Source: Sphingobium terrigena (lineage in GTDB: Bacteria; Pseudomonadota; Alphaproteobacteria; Sphingomonadales; Sphingomonadaceae). Taken from it: a stretch of 40,200 nt of DNA. Positions within the stretch are counted from its first letter, which is position 1. Every line of letters starts with the position of its first letter. The stretch lies in assembly GCF_003591655.1 (NCBI RefSeq), contig NZ_QVRA01000031.1:1-40200 (forward strand). Reading direction: 5' to 3'. A program made the position numbers and the translations under genes. Of this stretch, positions 31,988 through 39,670 are shown piece by piece. The notes beneath the pieces are model-generated. The model had not been told where the DNA came from. It was given only the letters and a program-made list of their open reading frames with translations, and searched no databases.

Positions 31988-33781
31988 ATGCTGAGCTACG
32001 ATCCACCAGTCGCCGATTATATGTTCCTGTTTAAAGAACTGATCGACCTCGACAAGCATCGCCATCTGCGCGGCTTTGCCGACCTCGACTTTGAGGTCAT
32101 CGAAGCCGTACTCACAGAATCTGGAAAGATCGCGAGCGAGGTCATGCTTCCGCTTAGCGCCAGCGGGGATCGCGAAGGCTGCACCCGTCACCCGGACGGC
32201 CGCGTCACCACGCCGAGCGGTTTTTCCGATGCATATCGCGCTTATGCCGGGGGTGGGTGGGCCGGTCTTGCCGCGCCGACGCAATATGGCGGGCAGGATT
32301 TCCCAAGAACCTTTGCGACCGCAGCGATGGAATTCCGGAGCGCGTCCAACCAATCGTTCGACATGTACACCGGATGGGGGGAGAGCATTGCCGAGATTAT
32401 GATGGCGCACGGCACCGCGGACCAGTGCGACACCTATCTTACCCGATTGATCAGCGGCGAGTGGTCCGCGACGATGGGACTGACAGAGCCGCATTGCGGG
32501 ACCGACGTGGGTCTGCTGCGCACCCATGCGGTGCCGCAGCCCGACGGAAGCTACAAAGTTACCGGCACGAAGATCTTCAACTCGGGCGGCGAACACGACC
32601 TCACCGACAATATCATCCATTTCGTGCTCGCGCGGATCGAGGGCGATCCGCCGGGAAGCAAGGGTATCTCACTGTTCCTGATGCCCAAGCTGCTGCGGGA
32701 CGAGAATGGGAGATTCGACCTGCACAATGCTGTTTCGTGCGGCTCGATCGAGCACAAGATGGGCCTGAAGGGCAGCGCTACTTGCGTGATGAACTATGAC
32801 GAGGCGACTGCCTGGTTGGTGGGCGAACCCCGACAAGGCCTGATCGGCATGTTCAAGTTGATGAACGCTATTAGGCGGCGCACCGGTACGATGGCAGTAG
32901 GAGTTTCCGAACTGGCAACCCAGAATGCTGTCGCCTACGCCAAGGAGCGCCTGCAGGGCCGCGCGCTTGCAGGGGCGAAAAGACCGGAGGCGATGGCCGA
33001 CCCGCTGATCGTTCAGCCCGACGTTCGCCGTACCCTGATGAAGCTCAAGAGCTTTAACGAAGGCGCACGCGCATTGCTCGTCTGGTCGGGGCTGATCGCC
33101 GATATTGTCGACCGCACACCTGACAAGGCGGAGGGTGCCGCAGCAGAGGAGCGCCTTGCGCTGATCACCCCGGTCATCAAGGCTTATCTAAGCGATGAAG
33201 GCTTCAACAATACGGTTGGCGCTCAGCAAATGTTCGGTGGCCACGGTTATATGGCTCAAACCGGCGTCGAGCAACTCGTGCGCGACAGCCGGATGCTCGC
33301 GATCGCCGAAGGTGCGAACGGAGTCCAAGGCGTCGATCTGGTGCTGCGTAAACTCGGCCACAATCAGGGTCAGTCAGCGTTCGACCTGATCGATGAGATC
33401 GTCGCGCAACTCGCCGCCAACCGCACCTCGACTCCCTCACTGTCGCTGGTCGAGGCGATGGCCCAGGCGCTCGACGACATGCGGGAGGCGACGACCTATC
33501 TGGTCGGGCTTGGCAGCCGGGATCGCGAAGCCGCCTGTGCGGGCGCGACGGATTACATCCATCTGATGGGCCTGGTGCTGGTCGGCTACATGTGGCTGCG
33601 CATTGCCGAGGCCGCGACGCGGCAGATCAAAGAAGACCGCGACGAGAGTGGCGAGATGGCCGCCAAGCTGATGCGTGCGCGCTTCTTCGCCGAGCGCATG
33701 TTGCCGGAAACTTCGCTCCGTCTGACCCGGATCAAGGCGAGCGCGGACAGTGTGATGGCATTGGAAGAGCAATGGTTTTGA
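31988..33781 (+). CDS. Acyl-CoA dehydrogenase, long (DmdC/AidB-like) type
   Basis: A 597-residue flavin acyl-CoA dehydrogenase with the extra C-terminal domain seen in DmdC-like enzymes. Motifs: MGLTEPHCGTDVGLLRTHA (FAD/substrate region), KVTGTKIFNSGGEHDL, and the catalytic-base region LAIAEGANGVQGVDLVLRK (equivalent to YEGTNGIQ). It would introduce the alpha-beta double bond in an acyl-CoA made by the ligase, feeding the hydratase. GAGGAGG lies about 13 nt upstream. Several members of this subfamily act on branched, aryl or thio-acyl-CoAs. Confidence 0.88.
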   Translation: MLSYDPPVADYMFLFKELIDLDKHRHLRGFADLDFEVIEAVLTESGKIASEVMLPLSASGDREGCTRHPDGRVTTPSGFSDAYRAYAGGGWAGLAAPTQYGGQDFPRTFATAAMEFRSASNQSFDMYTGWGESIAEIMMAHGTADQCDTYLTRLISGEWSATMGLTEPHCGTDVGLLRTHAVPQPDGSYKVTGTKIFNSGGEHDLTDNIIHFVLARIEGDPPGSKGISLFLMPKLLRDENGRFDLHNAVSCGSIEHKMGLKGSATCVMNYDEATAWLVGEPRQGLIGMFKLMNAIRRRTGTMAVGVSELATQNAVAYAKERLQGRALAGAKRPEAMADPLIVQPDVRRTLMKLKSFNEGARALLVWSGLIADIVDRTPDKAEGAAAEERLALITPVIKAYLSDEGFNNTVGAQQMFGGHGYMAQTGVEQLVRDSRMLAIAEGANGVQGVDLVLRKLGHNQGQSAFDLIDEIVAQLAANRTSTPSLSLVEAMAQALDDMREATTYLVGLGSRDREAACAGATDYIHLMGLVLVGYMWLRIAEAATRQIKEDRDESGEMAAKLMRARFFAERMLPETSLRLTRIKASADSVMALEEQWF

Positions 33782-33832
33782 AGGGCTGAGCGATGGAATT
33801 GGAGGGATCATCTCACGCGGGAGTGACAGCGC

Positions 33833-34711
33833 ATGACGCTTAACCTGCACGGTCGCGTCGCGATCGTCACCGGCGGGGGTGCCGGGCTTGGGCGCAGCCA
33901 TGCGCTCCTCCTCGCGAGCCGTGGAGCCAAGTTGGTTGTCAACGGCCGCGGTCACACCGAGAGCCGCGCGCGGGTCGATGCCGTTGTTGAGGAGATACGC
34001 AACGCGGGCGGAGACGCTATCGCCAGCTATGACAGCGTCGAACAAGCCGAAGGAGGGGCGGCCATGGTCGCCACCGCCATCGCAGCCTATGGCAAGGTCG
34101 ATGTGCTGATCAACAATGCCGGTTTCTTGCGCGACCGCAGTTTCCTCAAGGTGGAACTTGAGGACATCGAAGCAGTGATCCGCGTCCATCTAATGGGCAC
34201 GATCTACTGCACCAAGGCAGTTTGGCCCCTGATGAACGAACAGGGTTATGGACGGATAATATTCACCACCTCGATGGCTGCGACATCGGGCAATTTCGGG
34301 CAATGTGCCTACGGTGCCGCCAAGGCCGGGGTACTCGGCCTGATGAACTCCCTCGCGCTCGAAGGGCGAAAGCAAAACGTGCTGGTTAACGCGCTCTCGC
34401 CGGCCGCTGCGACGGGAATGACCGAAGGCATGTTCGACGAGGAAACCGCCAGGGCCTTCCGCCCCGAATTGGTGTCGCCCGCCGTTGCCTGGCTATCGAG
34501 TGAACGCTGCCACGTCAGCGGACATACGATCACCGCGGGCAGGGGCGCTTTCGGTCGGGTTCATTATTTCGAGACGGCGGGCGTCCGCTTCGGTGTAGGC
34601 GAGCCGGCCACCGTCGAGGCTTTCGACGCCCAGTTTCAGGCAGTCGATGCCCTCGCGGGGGCCGAGGAGTGCGCGATCGGGTCGAGAATGCGGGCGGCTT
34701 TTCCAGCGTAA
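33833..34711 (+). CDS. Short-chain dehydrogenase/reductase (MFE-2 hydroxyacyl-CoA type)
   Basis: A 292-residue classical SDR with the cofactor motif TGGGAGLGRSHA, the NNAG motif (LINNAGFLRD), catalytic serine in FTTSMAATSG and the YxxxK pair in AYGAAKAGV. The sequence style resembles the dehydrogenase domain of peroxisomal multifunctional enzyme 2, which oxidises 3-hydroxyacyl-CoAs with NAD. Within this operon it could oxidise the product of the hydratase, giving a 3-ketoacyl-CoA for the thiolase-like enzyme. Confidence 0.87.
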   Translation: MTLNLHGRVAIVTGGGAGLGRSHALLLASRGAKLVVNGRGHTESRARVDAVVEEIRNAGGDAIASYDSVEQAEGGAAMVATAIAAYGKVDVLINNAGFLRDRSFLKVELEDIEAVIRVHLMGTIYCTKAVWPLMNEQGYGRIIFTTSMAATSGNFGQCAYGAAKAGVLGLMNSLALEGRKQNVLVNALSPAAATGMTEGMFDEETARAFRPELVSPAVAWLSSERCHVSGHTITAGRGAFGRVHYFETAGVRFGVGEPATVEAFDAQFQAVDALAGAEECAIGSRMRAAFPA

Positions 34712-34759
34712 CGGTCATAAGCCAATTAAAACTAAGTATAAAACAAGGAGGGAAATGCA

Positions 34760-37006
34760 ATGCTTACGAAAGGATGGTCCAAATGGCCGCTACTGGCCTG
34801 CACGGCCGTGAGCGCGGCTCCAGCCGTCGCGCAGACGGGAGCAGATGTTGCGGAGGCGCAAGACCGGGCGAGTAAGCCATCCGCCGAGCAAACCGGCGGT
34901 CTCGAAGATATCGTCGTGACCGCCACGCGCCGCGAAGAGCGCCTGCAGAACATTCCGGTGACCGTCAGCGCCATCACCGCCAACACATTAGGTGGCGCAG
35001 GTATCGTCGAAGTGCGCAGCCTTACGCAGGTCGTCCCTGGCCTTAACGGCGCTCGTAACCTCAGCGTCAACTTGCCCGTCATTCGTGGCGTCGGCTCAAG
35101 CGGCGTCACTGTAGGGGACGAATCCAACGTTGCCACCTACATCGACGGCATCTATCAGGCCGATCCTTTTTCGACCTCGCTGGAGCTGGTTGAGGTCGAA
35201 CGGGTCGAAGTGCTCAAGGGGCCGCAAGGGACGGTATTTGGCCGCAACGCGACGGGCGGTCTGATTAACATTATCACGCCTGACCCAAAATTCGAAGCGC
35301 ACGGCCGAATCTCCGCCAAGTACGGCCGGATGCGCGGCGATGCGAATGACTATGATTTGCGAGCCTATATCACTGGACCGCTGACCAGCACGATCGCCGC
35401 CGATCTCGCCGCGCTGTATCGAAAGAACGACGGCTATATCAAAAACCTGGCCAGCGGAGGTTATCTCGGGCGGACAAGGGTGATCGACCTGCGCAGCAAG
35501 TTGCTATTTCAACCGAGTGACAGCGCGCGTATTATCCTGACCGGTCAGTATGCAGATTCCAACGATCAGACCACTGCGGCTCAGCCCTTTAACAACAACT
35601 CCGCCGGCTTGTTCGATCCACCACTGGTGGCGGGCGGGGCGCCTATCCCGGTCCCTAACGTAATCCTTCCCACGCGACCGTGGCAGACTTCGCTTAGCTT
35701 CACCCCGCGCACTGATTATGAACGTTACAATCTTTCGCTGCGTTCCCAGTTCGAGTTCGACGGCTTTAACCTTGAGACCTCGACCGGTTACATGAACGCC
35801 AAGAATGCTCAGGACGCAGATTCCGATTCCTCGAACATCTACCGCGGCTCGACCCTCATCACGCTCAAGTCTGATACTTTCAGCCAGGAAGTCAGGCTGC
35901 TCTCGAACGGCGCCGGACGGCTCAAATGGATCGTCGGCGCATATTATTTCAACCTCGACGGCTCTATGGATATCGCGCTCGGCGGGGCGCCGCGTTCAAC
36001 TGTGCCGCCGTCGTTCACCTTTCTCGCCCCCGAGGTAAAGACGACGTCCTGGGCTGGCTTCGCCGAAGGCACCTATGAACTCACCGATACATTCTTCGTG
36101 ACGGTGGGCGGACGCTACTCAAGCGAGAAACGCAAGTTACGCCAAGCCCTCAACGGCGTGTCTCTCGTTGCGCCGGCCCCCGGTTTCGACACGGACGGCG
36201 TGGCGAGGAAGTCGTTCAACAAATGGACCTATCGGATCGCGCTCAGGTACAATTTCGCCGACGATGCGAACCTCTATGCAAGCTATGGGACGGGCTTCAA
36301 GAGTGGCGTTTTCAACGGTTTAGGTTTTTCGGGCGTGGCAACCGATCCAGAGGAAATCAAAGCTTGGGAAGTCGGCGTGAAGGCCGATCCCCTCCCGTGG
36401 CTGCGTACCAACATCTCGGCTTACTATTACGACTATACTGACCTGCAGGTGAACGCGCGTGCTCCCGGCGGCCTCGCTTTCCTGCTCCAGAATGCGGCCA
36501 CCGCAGAAATCTACGGTGCCGAGCTCGAAGTCACCGCCGCGCCGACCGACGATCTGCAGATCCGCACTGCCATCGCATACACCCATGCTAATTATAAGGA
36601 CTTCCCGGATTCACCGCTGTTCGTCGCTTTACCGCAGGGTGGCAACCTTCAGACCACGACCGATGCATCGGGCAACCAGATGACCAGAGCACCTCGCTTC
36701 ACGTTCAACCTAGGTTTCAATTGGGGGCGGGACTTCGCTGGCGGTCGGATTGGCATATCGGGCAATCTGTTCCATAGCGCCAAGGTCTATCATGATTTTG
36801 CGAACACACTGATGCAGAAGTCTCACCAGTTGCTGAACGGGGAAATCAGTTGGACGACGCCTGACGAGAACTTGCGGTTTTTCCTGTGGGGCACCAACCT
36901 CACGAACGCTAAGGTGGCGCAGCAGATTTCGCCGGGGGCTCTCGGGACCTATGTCGTATATGAACGGCCAAGGCGGCTGGGCATTGGTGCCCAGTTCAAA
37001 TTCTAG
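34760..37006 (+). CDS. TonB-dependent outer membrane receptor (second)
   Basis: A 748-residue receptor: signal peptide (cleavage probably near SAAPAVAQ), LEDIVVTATRREERLQNIPVTVS as TonB box and plug start, VERVEVLKGPQGTVFGRNATGG in the plug, and a barrel ending in a terminal phenylalanine (GAQFKF). AAGGAGGG lies 7 nt before the start. It is the last gene of the right-hand operon, mirroring the receptor that ends the ipf-like operon at the other end of the segment; the two belong to the same family but are clearly diverged. Confidence 0.9.
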   Translation: MLTKGWSKWPLLACTAVSAAPAVAQTGADVAEAQDRASKPSAEQTGGLEDIVVTATRREERLQNIPVTVSAITANTLGGAGIVEVRSLTQVVPGLNGARNLSVNLPVIRGVGSSGVTVGDESNVATYIDGIYQADPFSTSLELVEVERVEVLKGPQGTVFGRNATGGLINIITPDPKFEAHGRISAKYGRMRGDANDYDLRAYITGPLTSTIAADLAALYRKNDGYIKNLASGGYLGRTRVIDLRSKLLFQPSDSARIILTGQYADSNDQTTAAQPFNNNSAGLFDPPLVAGGAPIPVPNVILPTRPWQTSLSFTPRTDYERYNLSLRSQFEFDGFNLETSTGYMNAKNAQDADSDSSNIYRGSTLITLKSDTFSQEVRLLSNGAGRLKWIVGAYYFNLDGSMDIALGGAPRSTVPPSFTFLAPEVKTTSWAGFAEGTYELTDTFFVTVGGRYSSEKRKLRQALNGVSLVAPAPGFDTDGVARKSFNKWTYRIALRYNFADDANLYASYGTGFKSGVFNGLGFSGVATDPEEIKAWEVGVKADPLPWLRTNISAYYYDYTDLQVNARAPGGLAFLLQNAATAEIYGAELEVTAAPTDDLQIRTAIAYTHANYKDFPDSPLFVALPQGGNLQTTTDASGNQMTRAPRFTFNLGFNWGRDFAGGRIGISGNLFHSAKVYHDFANTLMQKSHQLLNGEISWTTPDENLRFFLWGTNLTNAKVAQQISPGALGTYVVYERPRRLGIGAQFKF

Positions 37007-37082
37007 AGTATCGTGGAGGGGGCTTCAAGGTTGTTACTCAAACAGCAGTAAGCGGAACGCTTAGTGAGGCCCATCTAAGGTC

Positions 37083-38200
37083 TGAACTGATGGGGTGGAT
37101 GCCCCCTTCGCCCGGCATCGTATGATGCCTGACCGGCGCGACATTGCGCTGGAGAAGGAGGAGCACATGACTGACGTTCACATTCTTGCGATCGACCTTG
37201 CCAAGCGCAGCTTCCAGGTCTGCGCGACTGCCGTGGGAGGGGCGGTTCTATTCAACCGCATGGTTTCGCGCGCGAAGCTCGAGACGGTTCTGCGCGAGCA
37301 GACACCCTGCATTGTTGCGATGGAGGCCTGCGCGACGAGCCACTTCTGGGGACGGTTTGCGCAAGGACTCGGCCACGAGGTGCGGTTGCTTCCGCCAATC
37401 TACGTGAAGCCGTTCGTCAAACGGCAGAAGAACGACGCGGCGGACGCGGCTGCGATCGCCGAAGCCGCCCTGCGGCCGAACCTGCATTATGTGGCAGTCA
37501 AAAGTGCGGAGCATCAGGCCCGGGCAGTCGCATTCCGGACCCACCAGTCCTTCGTCGGGCAACGTACCCAGCTTATCAACGCCATGCGGGGACATCTTGG
37601 CGAGTTCGGGCTGGTCGTTCCGCAGGGGCCGACAGGCCTCAAGACCGTCGCTGGCATGATCGACGACGATGCGACCGAACTTCCTGACGCTGTTCGCGAT
37701 ATCGTTCGCCTTTACCTCGACCAAATCGCGATGCTCACGCAAAAGATCGACGAACTGCACTTCAAGCTGCGCGCCGCGACTAAGATCGATGACGCGATGC
37801 GGCGGCTGTGCACGGTCCCCGGTGTTGGCCCAGTAACTGCGGGTGCGATCATGGCGTTCGCGCCAGATCTGCGCACCTTCGCCAGCGGACGCAACTTCGC
37901 CGCTTGGCTCGGGCTAGTCCCGCGACAGCGCTCGACTGGCGGTAAGACCAAGCTCGGCGGGGTCAGCAAAATGGGCCAGGCCGATATCCGCAAGCTGCTG
38001 ATCGTGGGTGCTATGAGCCGGATCCGATGGATCGTGCGCAAAGGCGTGTTGCCCGACAACTGGCTCGGACGCGTGCTGGGGCGCAAGCCACGCATGGTCG
38101 CGGCGGTCGCGCTGGCCAACAAGATGGCGCGCATGATCTGGGCGATGATGACACGTGAAGAGAATTACCGGATGGCGTGAACGCACCTGCGTACGCCTCC
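37083..38200 (+). mobile_element. IS110 family element (right-hand copy)
   Basis: The left end is fixed at about 37083 by comparison with the inverted fragment at 895-1056, which diverges beyond this point. The sequence runs through GGTGGATGCCCCC, the transposase gene and its stop. The right end is not recognisable and lies somewhere between 38181 and the IS66 genes at 38290. The 84 bp upstream of the gene is too short for a bridge RNA, so an RNA, if any, should lie in the right end. Confidence 0.75.
37167..38180 (+). CDS. IS110 family transposase
   Basis: A 337-residue IS110-type recombinase. DEDD domain: HILAIDLAKRSFQVCA (Asp), CIVAMEACATSHFW (Glu), KRQKNDAADAAAIAEAA (the DxxDA pair). C-terminal domain: LCTVPGVGPVTAGAIMAF, then FAAWLGLVPRQRSTGGKTKLG with the serine region. 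The start at 37167 (MTDVHILAI) has GGAGAAGGAGGAG upstream; an earlier in-frame ATG at 37095 lies within the IS end. It appears intact and could act on the truncated copy's end at 1056. Confidence 0.9.
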   Translation: MTDVHILAIDLAKRSFQVCATAVGGAVLFNRMVSRAKLETVLREQTPCIVAMEACATSHFWGRFAQGLGHEVRLLPPIYVKPFVKRQKNDAADAAAIAEAALRPNLHYVAVKSAEHQARAVAFRTHQSFVGQRTQLINAMRGHLGEFGLVVPQGPTGLKTVAGMIDDDATELPDAVRDIVRLYLDQIAMLTQKIDELHFKLRAATKIDDAMRRLCTVPGVGPVTAGAIMAFAPDLRTFASGRNFAAWLGLVPRQRSTGGKTKLGGVSKMGQADIRKLLIVGAMSRIRWIVRKGVLPDNWLGRVLGRKPRMVAAVALANKMARMIWAMMTREENYRMA

Positions 38201-38244
38201 GGTGAGGGCCGCCTTGCGGTGATCGGCTGATATTTGGAGATGGC

Positions 38245-38274
38245 ACCGGTGCAAGCACTGGTGTTTGCACCGGT
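38245..38274. repeat. Perfect 10-bp inverted repeat upstream of IS66 tnpA
   Basis: ACCGGTGCAA (38245-38254) and TTGCACCGGT (38265-38274) flank a 10-nt loop. It lies between the IS110 stop and the IS66 tnpA start, so it may be part of the IS110 right-end RNA or an operator/terminal structure of the IS66. Confidence 0.6.
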
Positions 38275-38289
38275 ACTAGAGACGGTGCG

Positions 38290-38619
38290 ATGGGTCAGGT
38301 GACGATAATTTCGGGCGTTGAGCGGCGGCGGGTATGGTCTGACGACCAGAAGCGGGCGCTGGTGATGGCGGTGTCGCAACCCGGCGCGAACGTGGCGGAG
38401 ATCGCGAGGGAGGCGGATCTACGGCCGGGCCAGATCTATCGCTGGCGGCGACAGATGTTCGGTGATGCGAACGGTTTTGCCGCCGTTGCGGTGAAGCCTG
38501 ATCCAGCGCCGCCGACGGGGCCAGCGGTTGTCGTGGAGCTGGGCAGCATCACGGTCCGCATAGCGGCGGATACGCCGCCGGATTTGGCTGCTGCCGTCCT
38601 GCGGTCGCTGCGGCGGTGA
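38290..38619 (+). CDS. tnpA: IS66 family accessory protein TnpA
   Basis: A 109-residue IS66 Orf1 with its helix-turn-helix: RRRVWSDDQKRALVMAVSQPGANVAEIAREADLRPGQIYRWRRQMFG. The C-terminal half is the usual variable part (VVVELGSITVRIAADTPPDL). Its stop overlaps the GTG start of tnpB. It is complete, but the element it belongs to is broken by an IS21 insertion in tnpB. Confidence 0.88.
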   Translation: MGQVTIISGVERRRVWSDDQKRALVMAVSQPGANVAEIAREADLRPGQIYRWRRQMFGDANGFAAVAVKPDPAPPTGPAVVVELGSITVRIAADTPPDLAAAVLRSLRR

Positions 38620-38774
38620 TCCCGGTCCCCTCGGGTGTCAGGATATGGATCGCGACCGGGCATACCGATATGAGGAAGGGTATGCGATCCTTGGCCCTGC
38701 AGATACAGCAGAGCTTCAAGCGGGACCCCCATGCCGGTGATCTCTATGTCTTCCGAGGGCGCCGGGGCGATCTG
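38616..38774 (+). pseudogene. tnpB: IS66 TnpB, 5' part, interrupted by IS21
   Basis: It begins at GTG 38616 and reads IPVPSGVRIWIATGHTDMRKGM, then SFKRDPHAGDLYVFRGRRGDL, the first half of IS66 TnpB. After GDL the expected IKIIxWDG does not follow; the sequence enters the IS21 end and stops at 38813. The missing half of tnpB and tnpC should lie beyond the IS21, outside the window. Confidence 0.85.
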
Positions 38775-38914
38775 TGTGCGTATTTCGTAAAAACGGGACA
38801 TTCGTTTCGCTAAATCGCGGACAGCGGTTTCGCTAATTCCGGGACAGCTGGAGGTGTGTTTTCCGTTTGCCTTGTTGAAGTCGGGTTGGCTGATCGCGCG
38901 GCTTTGCTTTGAGG

Positions 38915-39655
38915 TCAAGCCTGAGGTGGTTTTTGCTTGCGCATGCTGTCCCCTTCGAGGGTGATGCGGTGGGCATTGTGGATGATCCGGTCGAGTATGG
39001 CATCGGCGATGGTGGGTTCGCCGATCATGTCGTGCCAGGCGGTCACAGGGAGCTGGGCGGTGATCAGCGTGGATTTTCGCCGATAGCGTTCCTCGAAGAT
39101 TTCGAGCAGATCGAGCCGCTGCTGATCGCTCAGCGAGTGGGTGCCCCAGTCATCGAGGATAAGCAGTTCGACCCGCGCCAGCCTGTCTGCCAGACGCGGG
39201 AAGCTGCCGTCGAGGCGTGCAAGAGCGAGCGCGTCGAACAGGCGCGGCATGCGCATATAGAGAACCGGATGATCGAGCCGGGCAGCTTGCCGCCCAAAGG
39301 CGCAACCCAACCATGTTTTTCCGGTTCCGGTCTGGCCGGTAATGATGAGATTCTCATGAGCCTTGAGCCACGCCCCTTGCGCGAGCGACAGGATAGCGCG
39401 GCGGTCCATCCCGCGGTGCGCGGTAAAGTCGATGTCCTCGATACAGGCATCGGCAAAGCGCAACCGCGCGGACCTGAGCTTGTTGCCTAGACGCCGGTCC
39501 GCACGGACCGCCATTTCGCGGTCGAGCATCAACCCGAGCCATTCCTCGCGGGCAAGATCCTCGCCGCTGCCTTGTGCGGTCATCTCGCGCCACGCGGCGG
39601 ACATTCCGGCGAGGCCAAGCGCATGCATCTGATCAAGGGTGGGATTGTTCAACAT
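38915..39655 (-). CDS. istB: IS21 family helper ATPase IstB
   Basis: A 246-residue AAA+ ATPase. N-terminal helical IstB domain (LDQMHALGLAGMSAAWREM), Walker A in ITGQTGTGKTWLGCAFG, Walker B in VELLILDDWG, and a sensor region TAQLPVTAWHDMIGEPTIADAILDR. It assembles on target DNA and stimulates the IstA transposase. Complete and apparently functional, 15 nt after istA. Confidence 0.93.
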   Translation of the reverse strand: MLNNPTLDQMHALGLAGMSAAWREMTAQGSGEDLAREEWLGLMLDREMAVRADRRLGNKLRSARLRFADACIEDIDFTAHRGMDRRAILSLAQGAWLKAHENLIITGQTGTGKTWLGCAFGRQAARLDHPVLYMRMPRLFDALALARLDGSFPRLADRLARVELLILDDWGTHSLSDQQRLDLLEIFEERYRRKSTLITAQLPVTAWHDMIGEPTIADAILDRIIHNAHRITLEGDSMRKQKPPQA

Positions 39656-39670
39656 GGGAGTTTCCTTTCT

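Noticed and set aside
37048..37065. GTAAGCGGAACGCTTAGT between the TonB gene and IS110, looking like an IS66 end pair and containing one CGCTTAGT
   Set aside because: A single short occurrence with no IS66 sequence beside it and no array; chance is sufficient.
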